DNA from: Planctomycetota bacterium
GTDB lineage: Bacteria; Planctomycetota; Planctomycetia; Planctomycetales; Planctomycetaceae
DNA: 13,751 bases
Direction of reading: 5' to 3'
NCBI GenBank assembly: GCA_026692825.1
Contig: JAPLOC010000202.1
Coordinates: forward strand, 1-13,751
The notes beneath the pieces were generated by a model. The model searched no databases. It saw nothing but the letters and a program-made list of their open reading frames with translations, and was not told the origin of the DNA. Made by a program: the position numbers and the translations under genes. This document shows, piece by piece, positions 6,709 to 13,751 of this stretch (within the stretch, counting starts at the first letter, position 1; the number at the start of each line of letters is the position of its first letter).

Positions 6709-8619
6709 ATGTCGTCTTCCACTCCAGCCCCCCAACAACGCCCCCCTCTGGTGACGCTGCTGCTGGCCTTGATTCCCCTGGCCATCGCGGTGGGAGGATA
6801 TCTCTTCTTGCGAACGAATCAGCCAGAACCGTTGATCGCGGAAGAGCTGGTTGACCCCCAGAAGAATCTGTTGCCCGTGAAAGGGCCGGAATATGAAGAC
6901 ATCGTCAAAAGCTGGGAGCTGAAGAACCCCGCCGCCCCGTCGCGCGGATTCGTCGGCAGCGCCGCCTGCCGGGAGTGCCATGCGGAGATCTACGACAAAT
7001 ATCAGGCGACCGGCAAGGCGAAGTCGTTTGGTTCCAGCCTCGATCCGGCGGTCGCCGCGAGTTTCACGCAGGGGGAACGCTGGTACGGCGTCGAACACCA
7101 GGACGGTTCGACGTTTCACTGCGAAGCGCTGTTCGATGACGCAAGTGAGCCGATTTACAAACAGCGGGTTCCGGTCCAATTCGCGATCGGTTCCGGAAGC
7201 AAAGGGAAGTCGTACGCGTTTCTCCACGACGGGTCGCTGTTTCTGTCTCCCCTCTCCTGGAGCGCCGAGGGAAATCACTGGGATCTGACGCCGGGATTTC
7301 GTCCGGAATCGGGGAATCGGTTTGAACGCCGAGTGACAGCCCGCTGTCTGTCGTGCCACGTCGGGCAGGTGAACGCGGCGAGCAAGCAATTCGATCGGTT
7401 CGGCGATCCGCCGTTCATCGAAGCGAGCATCGGATGCGAGCGATGCCACGGGCCGGGGGAGCAGCACATCGCGCTGCGGCAGAAGGACAAGGCGGCGACG
7501 AATGATCCGATCGTCAATCCGAAACATCTTGACGCCGAACGTCGCGAGGCGGTTTGTAATCAGTGCCATCTGTCGGGCGCGGAAGAGGTTTTGCGGCACG
7601 GTCGGACCGATTTTGATTTTCGTCCGGGGATGACCCTGTCGGAAATTCGCACGACCTACCTGGACCCGTCCCCCACGAATTCGGACGGCACTCCGCGCAG
7701 TGCCAGTCAGGTCGAACAGATGCGCGCAAGTCGCTGCTACCGGTTGAGCGAAGGAAAACTCGGCTGCATCACCTGTCACGACGCGCATGGTTCCCCCGCC
7801 CCCGCGGAGCGCGACGCGTTCTATCGGGCGAAGTGCCAGACGTGCCACGCAGACAAGGGGTGTATCCTTCCGGAGGACCAGCGACTCGCAAAGAACGATT
7901 CCTGCGTCGCCTGTCATATGCCGACGACAGACGGAGTCGCACAGCCCCATGTTTCCCGCACCAGCCATTCGATCTCACGGACGCCGGAGGCGTTTACTCC
8001 ACGGGGTGGGCGTCGGCAGTTGGAGTTGTTTGTCGATGGAGGTGCGCTGCCGGCGGTCGACTTGCAACGGGCGCGGGGGATCCTTGGATCGCGGACAGCG
8101 GAATCGCAGCGCGATGAGGAACTTGCCGCCCGGGCGATCACGTTACTCGAGCCAATCGCGGCGGCGAACCCGGGGGACGCGGCGGCGGCGCTGGCGATCG
8201 CTCGCTGTTATCAGGTTCTCGGGCGGCCGCAGGATGCGGTGCCGTTGTGGCGGGAAGTTCTCAGTCACGATGCCGAGAATGAGGTCGCGCTGCTGGCGAT
8301 GGCGCAGACGTTTCACCGCTTCGGACAGTACAAGCGGTCACTCGAGTTCCTTGATGCGTTTCTGCAACTGAACGACTGGCCCGCCGACGTGCAGGGTTTG
8401 CGGGCGCAGTTGCGGGAACAAACGGAAGATTTTGACGGTGCATTGGCAGCGGCGCGACTTGCACTGGAACGGGACCCGACTCAGATCACCGCGTATCAAT
8501 GGTTGGAGAAAGCGAGTCAGCGCGCCGGGCTGGCCGAGGACGCCGCGAAATACCGCGCGGTGAGAGAACGGATCCTGAAGCGTTTGCCTCCACCGGAGGA
8601 GAGTCCGAAGGAGGAGTGA
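6709..8619 (+). CDS. Membrane-anchored heptaheme cytochrome c with C-terminal TPR domain (second paralogue)
   Basis: A 636-residue paralogue of the preceding gene with the same architecture. The N-terminal anchor is at about 13-34. Seven CXXCH sites lie at C87, C213, C243, C283, C353, C376 and C399. TPR-like helices span about 450-625. Blocks shared with the first copy include CERCHGPG, VCNQCHL, GRTDFDFRPGM, QMRASRC and SEGKLGCITCHD, with nearly identical heme spacing, so a gene duplication is certain. Hemes should be attached outside the cytoplasm by a cytochrome c maturation system encoded elsewhere. The Cys after heme 6 (C385 in DKGCILP) is shared with the paralogue, but the first copy's C113 is not (this copy has Cys at 138). 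The linker before heme 1 is about 17 residues longer. The ATG at 6709 is followed quickly by the anchor; an out-of-frame ATG at 6666 is not used. Substrate and electron acceptor cannot be told from sequence. Confidence 0.94.
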   Translation: MSSSTPAPQQRPPLVTLLLALIPLAIAVGGYLFLRTNQPEPLIAEELVDPQKNLLPVKGPEYEDIVKSWELKNPAAPSRGFVGSAACRECHAEIYDKYQATGKAKSFGSSLDPAVAASFTQGERWYGVEHQDGSTFHCEALFDDASEPIYKQRVPVQFAIGSGSKGKSYAFLHDGSLFLSPLSWSAEGNHWDLTPGFRPESGNRFERRVTARCLSCHVGQVNAASKQFDRFGDPPFIEASIGCERCHGPGEQHIALRQKDKAATNDPIVNPKHLDAERREAVCNQCHLSGAEEVLRHGRTDFDFRPGMTLSEIRTTYLDPSPTNSDGTPRSASQVEQMRASRCYRLSEGKLGCITCHDAHGSPAPAERDAFYRAKCQTCHADKGCILPEDQRLAKNDSCVACHMPTTDGVAQPHVSRTSHSISRTPEAFTPRGGRRQLELFVDGGALPAVDLQRARGILGSRTAESQRDEELAARAITLLEPIAAANPGDAAAALAIARCYQVLGRPQDAVPLWREVLSHDAENEVALLAMAQTFHRFGQYKRSLEFLDAFLQLNDWPADVQGLRAQLREQTEDFDGALAAARLALERDPTQITAYQWLEKASQRAGLAEDAAKYRAVRERILKRLPPPEESPKEE

Positions 8620-8784
8620 GAGGTTTTGGTGTGCGAACAACCGCCAAGAACCGCCCTCGGGGAAGCGCTCGGCATCCAACCGAACCGTAATGTCGAATTG
8701 AGTCCAACGTCGTGGACACCCCGGAGGTCTTGACGAGAAATTGGATCCTCGCCAGCGCTTCTGGCTGGTACCGAAGTTACGTCA
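8620..8784. other. 165-bp convergent intergenic region
   Basis: This separates the end of the second cytochrome gene from the oppositely oriented STAND/WD40 gene. Two weak 5-bp stems are present (GTCCA/TGGAC at 8702-8717 and GCCAG/CTGGC at 8751-8765), neither followed by a T-run. No convincing terminator or gene is seen. Confidence 0.6.
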
Positions 8785-11700
8785 TCAACTCTTCGGTCGG
8801 CCCGGGACCCGCAGGAAGAATACTGCGAGCAAGGCGGCACAGAAGAGCGCGATGAGACTGAAGTTGGAGAATATCAGTCCGGTGGGTTGCCGGTGAGCCG
8901 TCGCCGGTTCCGTTTCGGTGGAATCGGGTCTCGGGGGTGGGGTCTCCGAGAGTTCGTCGGGTGGCAGGTCCGCGTTTGTGTTGTTGACCTGATTCTCCGC
9001 CGACGGTGTGCGTGGCAGCCCCCGCTTGCCGGTCGTCGGTCGACGCCGCTCGAATCCGCCGGCGACAGTCCACACGAGAATCGTTTGATCGACACTGCCG
9101 CTGGCGATTTGTGTGCCATCAGCACTCCAGGTGAGGCAGGTGATTTCCCCCGTATATCCCCGGAGTGTGCGGAGGTTGGCTCCGGTAGACGGATCCCAGA
9201 TTCGGAGCGTCTGATCGCGGCTTCCGCTGACGAGCTGGGTGCCACTTCCGTCAAATTCCACGCAGGTGACCGACTTGGTGTGCCCCCGCAGCACGAGCAG
9301 CTCGGTCCCGGTGGGAATGTCCCAGATTCGGACGGTCATATCCGATCCGGCACTGGCTAGACGACGGCCATCCGCGCGAAATGCCACGCTGTGGACCGAA
9401 CCGGTGTGACCTGTCAGTCTCTTTTTCTGCAGCCCGGTCACCGCGTCCCACAGCGTGATGGTTCCATCCCGGCTCGCGCTGGCGAGCCAGCGCGCAGTGT
9501 CGCTGATCGCGACGGCAGTCAGTTCGGTGTCATGCCCATTCATCAACAGCGGAAGCGGATTCGGGCTGGGGTCAGCCAGATTCCAGACGCGCAGAATCGG
9601 GTCTCCACCGGCACACGCGATTCGGGTTCCATCCCGGCTGATGGCGACACTTTTCACGGCCTGTTTCTGGCAATCCAGCGTGAATTTCACCAGGCCGTTC
9701 GTCGTGTCCCACACTTTCGCGGTCCCGTCGTCGCTGCCACTGACGATCGCAGATCCCACATCAGCCACGGCCACGCTGGTGACACGGCCGTCGTGTCCTT
9801 GAAGCGTCTGGGATTCCTGTCCCGTCACCGTGTCCCAGCTCTTGACCGTCTGATCCACGCTGCCGCTGTAGAGGCGTTGTCCATTCGCGCTGAATCGGAC
9901 CGCGGTCACCGCGTCGGTATGTCCGCGCAGTGTCAGTGTTTCCTGTCGACTCGCGCCGCTCCACAGTTTGATCGCCAGGTCACTTCCCCCACTGGCAATC
10001 GCCGTTCCACTGGAGTTGAATGCCACGCTGTTCACATTGCTGGAATGCCCATTCAGGGTGATCATCTCCAGACCGCTGCCGGAATCCCAGACTTTGACCG
10101 CCTGATCCCAACCCCCGCTGGCGATGCGGTCACCATTGGGGGAAAAGACCACGCTTGTGACAGCGGCGTCATGTCCCTGGAGCGTGAGCAGTTCCTGGCC
10201 GTTCACGGCATCCCAGACTTTCAGGGCCTTGTCCCAACTGCCGCTCACCAGTCGCTTTCCATCACCGCGGAACGCCACGCAGGTGATTCGACGGCGATGT
10301 CCCTTCAGGGTGTGAACCAGAGTTCCCGTCGACGTCTCCCACACCCGGACCGTTTTGTCCTCGCCACCGCTGACGACGCGCTGGCCATCGGAGCTGAACG
10401 CGACGCCATAAATCTCGCCAACATGTCCAATGAGTTCGTGAATCTCGTATTTGTCCGCGGCGTCCCAGATCTTAACGGACTGGTCCCAACTGCCGCTGGC
10501 GATCTGCCGACCATCGGGACTGTAGGCGACACTCGTGACATAACCGGTGTGGCCATCGAATTTGAGCAGTTCCCGATTTTCCGTCAGATCCCAGACACGG
10601 GCCGTCTTGTCGTTGCCACCACTCACAAGGCGTGTCCCGTCGGGACTGAACGCCAGACTGTTTACGACCCCGACGTGCCCGAGCAGGCTGTGTGTCTGTT
10701 TCCGTGACGCGACATCCCAGACGCGAACCGTTCCGTCACCGCTGGCGCTGGCGACCCGACGATCATCGGGACTGTACGCGACACAATTGACGTCCCCCTC
10801 GGGACCGGTCAACGTCGGCGATTCCGCGGCGCTACCGATCGCCCAGATCTTGACCATTTGGTCAGCCGCGCCGCTGGCGGCGCGCGTCCCGTCGGCGGAG
10901 ATCGCGACGCTCGCCACGACTCCGACGTGTCCTTTCAGTGTCAGGGGTTCCGATTTTCCGTTCAGGAACCAGACTTTGATGGTTTGGTCTTCACTCGCGC
11001 TGAGCAGCCGCCGATTGTCGGCGCTCACCGCCACACCGGTGACACTGCGGGAATGAGCGGTGATCGTCCGCTCGCACAGGCCGCCGACAGCGTCCCAGAT
11101 CTTCACAGTTCCATCAGCGCCCCCGCTGAAGATCAATGTATCGTCCCCCCCAAATCCGATGCTGTTGATGATTCCCTGCCGCGCGTCAATTGTCGCCGCC
11201 CCCGCGCCACTGGCGACATCCCAACCCCGCAGCATTTGATCCCAACCACCGCTGAAAACCCGCCGACCGGAAGGACTGAACGCCACACAGGAGACGACTC
11301 CCGTCGAGCCAGTCAGCGTGTGAACTGGCATACCACTTTGGGCGTTCCACAGCCGAACGGTCTTGTCGTCGCTTCCGCTGGCAACCAGATTCCCCGGGGG
11401 ATTAAATGCCACACACGTCACCGCCCCCATATGACCGGTGAATTTCCAGAGTTCGCGTCCGCTCGCCACCTCCCAGACACGAACGGTTTGATCACTGCCG
11501 CCGCTGGCGATTCGGTCGCCCGCGGCATTGAACGCGACACTGGTGACCAATCCCTGATGCCCGATCAGAGTGAGAATCTCCCCGCCGGTGTTCGCGTTCC
11601 ACAGCCTGATGATTCCGTCCCCCCCTCCACTGGCGACGCGCTCGCCGTCGCGGCTGAGGGTGACACAGGCGACCTTTTCTCCGTGCCCCAGCAGGGTGCG

Positions 11701-13746
11701 CTGGTCCTGGTTGAATTTCGTATAAAGGTAGTCGTGTTCCCAATCCCGCAGATTCCACTGCGCCGAGTCGAGGTACGTCCAGGCCATCGCGACATTCCCC
11801 GCGTCCCACTCGCGGAGCGATTTTGAGATCGTGGTGGCGTAGACCAGGTTTTCGGCCCGATCGCGCTGCTTTTCGGCGAGTTCCTTGGATGTTTCGGCCT
11901 CGTTCCGGGCGAATTCCGCGTCGGAACGGGCCAGCTTCGCGTTGTTCGCCTCGTCCCGCGCCTTGGTCGCGTTCTCTTCCGCCTTGGTCCGCTGCCTGTC
12001 GGCGACTTGTTTTTGTTTCGCCGCCTCATTCCAGGCAAGGATCGCCAGAATCGAACCGAGAACGGCCAGCACCGCGACAATCGCGGTGATGATCGAGCGG
12101 CGTTTCATCACCCGGGCGGTCGCTTCCGCCGTCGTGATCTTCCGCTGTCGTTCTTCACGTTCCCGCTGTTCGTCCTGGGTCGCCTGAACCAGGCTCCTTT
12201 TCAAAAAGGAATCGACCCGATGATAGGAGGCTTCCGCACACGCCTCGCTCCACGCGCGGGTGGGACGGTATTCCAACCACCATTGGTTTAGAAAATCGAG
12301 CTCGGGATTCCGCAGCAGACCCGCCGTCCGTTCATTCTCCGAGGCTTCCGCGAGCCGGCGGTAGCGGCGTCGCGACTGCTCTTCCGTCTGCAACCACGAC
12401 TGAGCCGACTCGTGATCTCCTGGGTGTCCCCCTTGTCCACCGAAGCGTTGCCACTGTCGGATCAGCGCTTCGTGGCTGATGTCGAGAACGCTGTCGGCCG
12501 TCAATGGGACACCCATTGGGGGAACCAGAAAACTGCGATCGTCGCGGCGGAACGTTTCCACCACGTCCAGCACCGCTTCGACTGCGCAGCCCGCGACTTC
12601 GGCCACGTGTGACACCTTGACCGGACGACGGACGTACAAGCCGCTCGGGGCACGCTCGGCGAGGCAGCGGAACAGCATCTGCGCGATCCTCTGGCGGGGC
12701 GCAGGCCGATGGTCGGGACCGCGGTCGAGACTGGCGCGGGATCCATCGTTGAGCTCAAAATACGCCTCGTCACAGTGTTGCGACAGCGCGTTTTGGGTCG
12801 GTGCGTCGTCTCGTTGAGCGTTCGTCACCCCGCCACGGTCGCTCGCGGGTCCACTGGCTGGTGGTGTGGACTGAAGCCCCCCCACCGCAAGATAGTCCGC
12901 CAGTCGCAAAATGCGTTCGGCTCGCCCGGTACCCGTGCCATATTTGTCACCGACGATCCGGTGCCACATCCGCGCCAGGGCATGCTGCACCAGAGGCAAC
13001 TGGTCGGAATTCGCGCCGGCGTCATTGATGATGCGCGTGGTGAGGGCGGGCTCGACGTCACATTGAAAAACCGCGGCGGGGCCTTCGATCGCCTGCGAGA
13101 GCTGGTCGCGTGTCAGTCGCGGGCAGAGGTATTGGCTGTCATTGAGCGCCTCGGGAAGCCCGGGGAAGAGGGCGCATTGACCCAGAAAATCGGTCCGCAT
13201 CGTCAACACGATGTAAATCGGAGCGGAGCCATCACGAAACGTCTCGAGCAACAGATTCACGAAGGCGAGCGCTTCGTTGGGATCGTGCTGCTGAAAGCGA
13301 AAGACCTCTTCAAACTGGTCGACCAGCAACAAGAGATTCGTGAACGGAGGCAATTCTACCTGTTTGAGCAGGTTGAGCAGCGCGACGTCGCTGCGACGGA
13401 GCGCTGCCGTCAGCAGTACGATTCCTTCCGCGGTCGGCTGGTAGCGGGTTCCCAGAACCTCCGACTGGATGAGCGACCGAGCCAGATTGGAAAGAGGGGT
13501 ATCGCCCGGCTTCATGTCGGCGACGAACCAGGTCGAGCCGAGTTCGCCCATCGCTCCCGCGTCGAGCGCGGGGAGCATTCCCGCCCGCACCAGCGACGAT
13601 TTTCCACACCCCGATGTGCCGACAATTCCGAGAAACCGCCGGTTTTTCAATCGTCCCAAAACGTCATCGAGTTGCTGATCGCGACCAAAAAAGATGACCG
13701 ACTCATCCCGCAGAAACGGGCGCAGCCCCGGGTAGGGAGCCGACAC
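8785..13746 (-). CDS. nSTAND P-loop NTPase fused to 21 WD40 repeats with two transmembrane helices
   Basis: A giant receptor-like ATPase, 1653 residues if read from the GTG at 13746. The frame is open to the window edge, so the true start may lie upstream. Residues 4-22 (PYPGLRPFLRDE...FFGR) are the typical nSTAND1 entry. Walker A is GTSGCGKS (43-50), Walker B LLLLVDQFEE (138-147), followed by a TMRTDFLG sensor-like stretch near 185 and a winged-helix-type end LDISHEALIRQW (421-432). Coiled coil, a helix at about 552-571 after MKRR, and more coiled coil follow. The phylum-typical linker (about 636-678) leads into 21 WD40 repeats (685-1569), then a Pro/Thr-rich tail and a second helix at about 1624-1645. 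STAND proteins switch state with ATP and often oligomerise upon ligand binding; the propellers probably bind the ligand or partner. Topology by the positive-inside rule puts the NTPase in the cytoplasm and the propellers outside. The gene stands alone on its strand here and its function is unknown. Confidence 0.92.
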   Translation of the reverse strand: MSAPYPGLRPFLRDESVIFFGRDQQLDDVLGRLKNRRFLGIVGTSGCGKSSLVRAGMLPALDAGAMGELGSTWFVADMKPGDTPLSNLARSLIQSEVLGTRYQPTAEGIVLLTAALRRSDVALLNLLKQVELPPFTNLLLLVDQFEEVFRFQQHDPNEALAFVNLLLETFRDGSAPIYIVLTMRTDFLGQCALFPGLPEALNDSQYLCPRLTRDQLSQAIEGPAAVFQCDVEPALTTRIINDAGANSDQLPLVQHALARMWHRIVGDKYGTGTGRAERILRLADYLAVGGLQSTPPASGPASDRGGVTNAQRDDAPTQNALSQHCDEAYFELNDGSRASLDRGPDHRPAPRQRIAQMLFRCLAERAPSGLYVRRPVKVSHVAEVAGCAVEAVLDVVETFRRDDRSFLVPPMGVPLTADSVLDISHEALIRQWQRFGGQGGHPGDHESAQSWLQTEEQSRRRYRRLAEASENERTAGLLRNPELDFLNQWWLEYRPTRAWSEACAEASYHRVDSFLKRSLVQATQDEQREREERQRKITTAEATARVMKRRSIITAIVAVLAVLGSILAILAWNEAAKQKQVADRQRTKAEENATKARDEANNAKLARSDAEFARNEAETSKELAEKQRDRAENLVYATTISKSLREWDAGNVAMAWTYLDSAQWNLRDWEHDYLYTKFNQDQRTLLGHGEKVACVTLSRDGERVASGGGDGIIRLWNANTGGEILTLIGHQGLVTSVAFNAAGDRIASGGSDQTVRVWEVASGRELWKFTGHMGAVTCVAFNPPGNLVASGSDDKTVRLWNAQSGMPVHTLTGSTGVVSCVAFSPSGRRVFSGGWDQMLRGWDVASGAGAATIDARQGIINSIGFGGDDTLIFSGGADGTVKIWDAVGGLCERTITAHSRSVTGVAVSADNRRLLSASEDQTIKVWFLNGKSEPLTLKGHVGVVASVAISADGTRAASGAADQMVKIWAIGSAAESPTLTGPEGDVNCVAYSPDDRRVASASGDGTVRVWDVASRKQTHSLLGHVGVVNSLAFSPDGTRLVSGGNDKTARVWDLTENRELLKFDGHTGYVTSVAYSPDGRQIASGSWDQSVKIWDAADKYEIHELIGHVGEIYGVAFSSDGQRVVSGGEDKTVRVWETSTGTLVHTLKGHRRRITCVAFRGDGKRLVSGSWDKALKVWDAVNGQELLTLQGHDAAVTSVVFSPNGDRIASGGWDQAVKVWDSGSGLEMITLNGHSSNVNSVAFNSSGTAIASGGSDLAIKLWSGASRQETLTLRGHTDAVTAVRFSANGQRLYSGSVDQTVKSWDTVTGQESQTLQGHDGRVTSVAVADVGSAIVSGSDDGTAKVWDTTNGLVKFTLDCQKQAVKSVAISRDGTRIACAGGDPILRVWNLADPSPNPLPLLMNGHDTELTAVAISDTARWLASASRDGTITLWDAVTGLQKKRLTGHTGSVHSVAFRADGRRLASAGSDMTVRIWDIPTGTELLVLRGHTKSVTCVEFDGSGTQLVSGSRDQTLRIWDPSTGANLRTLRGYTGEITCLTWSADGTQIASGSVDQTILVWTVAGGFERRRPTTGKRGLPRTPSAENQVNNTNADLPPDELSETPPPRPDSTETEPATAHRQPTGLIFSNFSLIALFCAALLAVFFLRVPGRPKS
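9040..11694 (-). repeat. 126-bp tandem coding repeats: 21 WD40 blades
   Basis: Twenty-one consecutive units code for WD40 blades; 20 are exactly 42 residues (126 bp) and unit 17 is 45. The consensus is L-x-GH-x-x-x-V-x-x-V-AFS-x-DG-x-x-x-ASG-x-x-D-x-x-V-+-(V/I)-WD. Units 1-7, 8-14 and 15-21 would make three seven-bladed propellers (about 11694-10813, 10812-9931 and 9930-9040). The GH dipeptide is altered in units 4, 5, 6, 8, 17 and 21 (GS, AR, AH, GP, CQ, GY). DNA copies have diverged, so this is protein-level repetition and not recent exact duplication. Confidence 0.92.
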
Positions 13747-13751
13747 GTCCA

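Noticed and set aside
6646..7968. 440-codon minus-strand open frame (and a similar one at 4662-5765)
   Set aside because: Both are antisense to the heptaheme cytochromes. They look alike only because the cytochrome genes are paralogous.
8751..8765. Possible bidirectional terminator GCCAG-CGCTT-CTGGC
   Set aside because: The stem is only 5 bp and there is no T-run on either side, so it is too weak to call.
9391..10707. 438-codon plus-strand open frame inside the WD40 region
   Set aside because: It is antisense to the 126-bp WD40 repeats. Its periodic translation only mirrors the repeat and has no independent family signature.
9040..11694. Regular DNA periodicity suggesting a CRISPR or satellite array
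   Set aside because: The period is 126 bp, matching 42-residue WD40 units in an open frame. Units are diverged and there are no constant repeats with variable spacers.

Overview
The window (about 60% GC by eye) looks like a chromosomal stretch of a planctomycete (Planctomycetota). Four things point there: an ECF-type sigma factor directly upstream of a transmembrane Ser/Thr protein kinase, a giant nSTAND-NTPase/WD40 protein with the phylum-typical YATTISKSLREWDAGNVA-like linker, tandem multiheme cytochrome c/TPR proteins, and intergenic DNA crowded with dispersed palindromic repeats. Shine-Dalgarno sequences are weak or absent at every start. This assignment is inferred from gene content; no rRNA or marker gene is present.

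Left block (1-4069), all on the minus strand. In transcription order: a membrane-anchored coiled-coil protein (4069-3107), an ECF-like sigma factor (2945-2205), and a Ser/Thr kinase starting at 1831 that runs off the left edge. The kinase has an N-terminal catalytic domain, one transmembrane helix and a coiled-coil ectodomain. The gaps hold two near-identical copies of a 32-bp palindromic repeat (1851-1882 and 3011-3042), each a short way upstream of a start codon, and a long CACAGAG-type inverted repeat (1997-2061).

Middle block (4070-8619). A 658-bp gene-free stretch carries several hairpins and a 29-bp inverted repeat. It is followed on the plus strand by two paralogous seven-heme cytochromes c fused to C-terminal TPR repeats (4728-6614 and 6709-8619). 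Both have an N-terminal membrane anchor and probably form an operon that arose by tandem duplication.

Right block (8785-13746, minus strand, convergent with the cytochromes). One very large protein has an N-terminal nSTAND P-loop NTPase, a transmembrane helix flanked by coiled coil, exactly 21 WD40 repeats (three sets of seven; 20 of the 21 are exactly 42 residues long) and a second, C-terminal transmembrane helix. Its 5' end lies at the window edge and may continue outside.

Taken together, the window encodes membrane-bound sensing or signalling parts (sigma factor, kinase, coiled-coil protein, STAND/WD40 receptor-like protein) beside exported electron-transfer proteins. Every protein except the sigma factor has at least one predicted membrane segment. 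No CRISPR array, insertion sequence, tRNA or rRNA was seen. I find no sequence proof of a new multi-gene system. The most unusual items are the 21-bladed transmembrane STAND protein and the paired heptaheme/TPR cytochromes.
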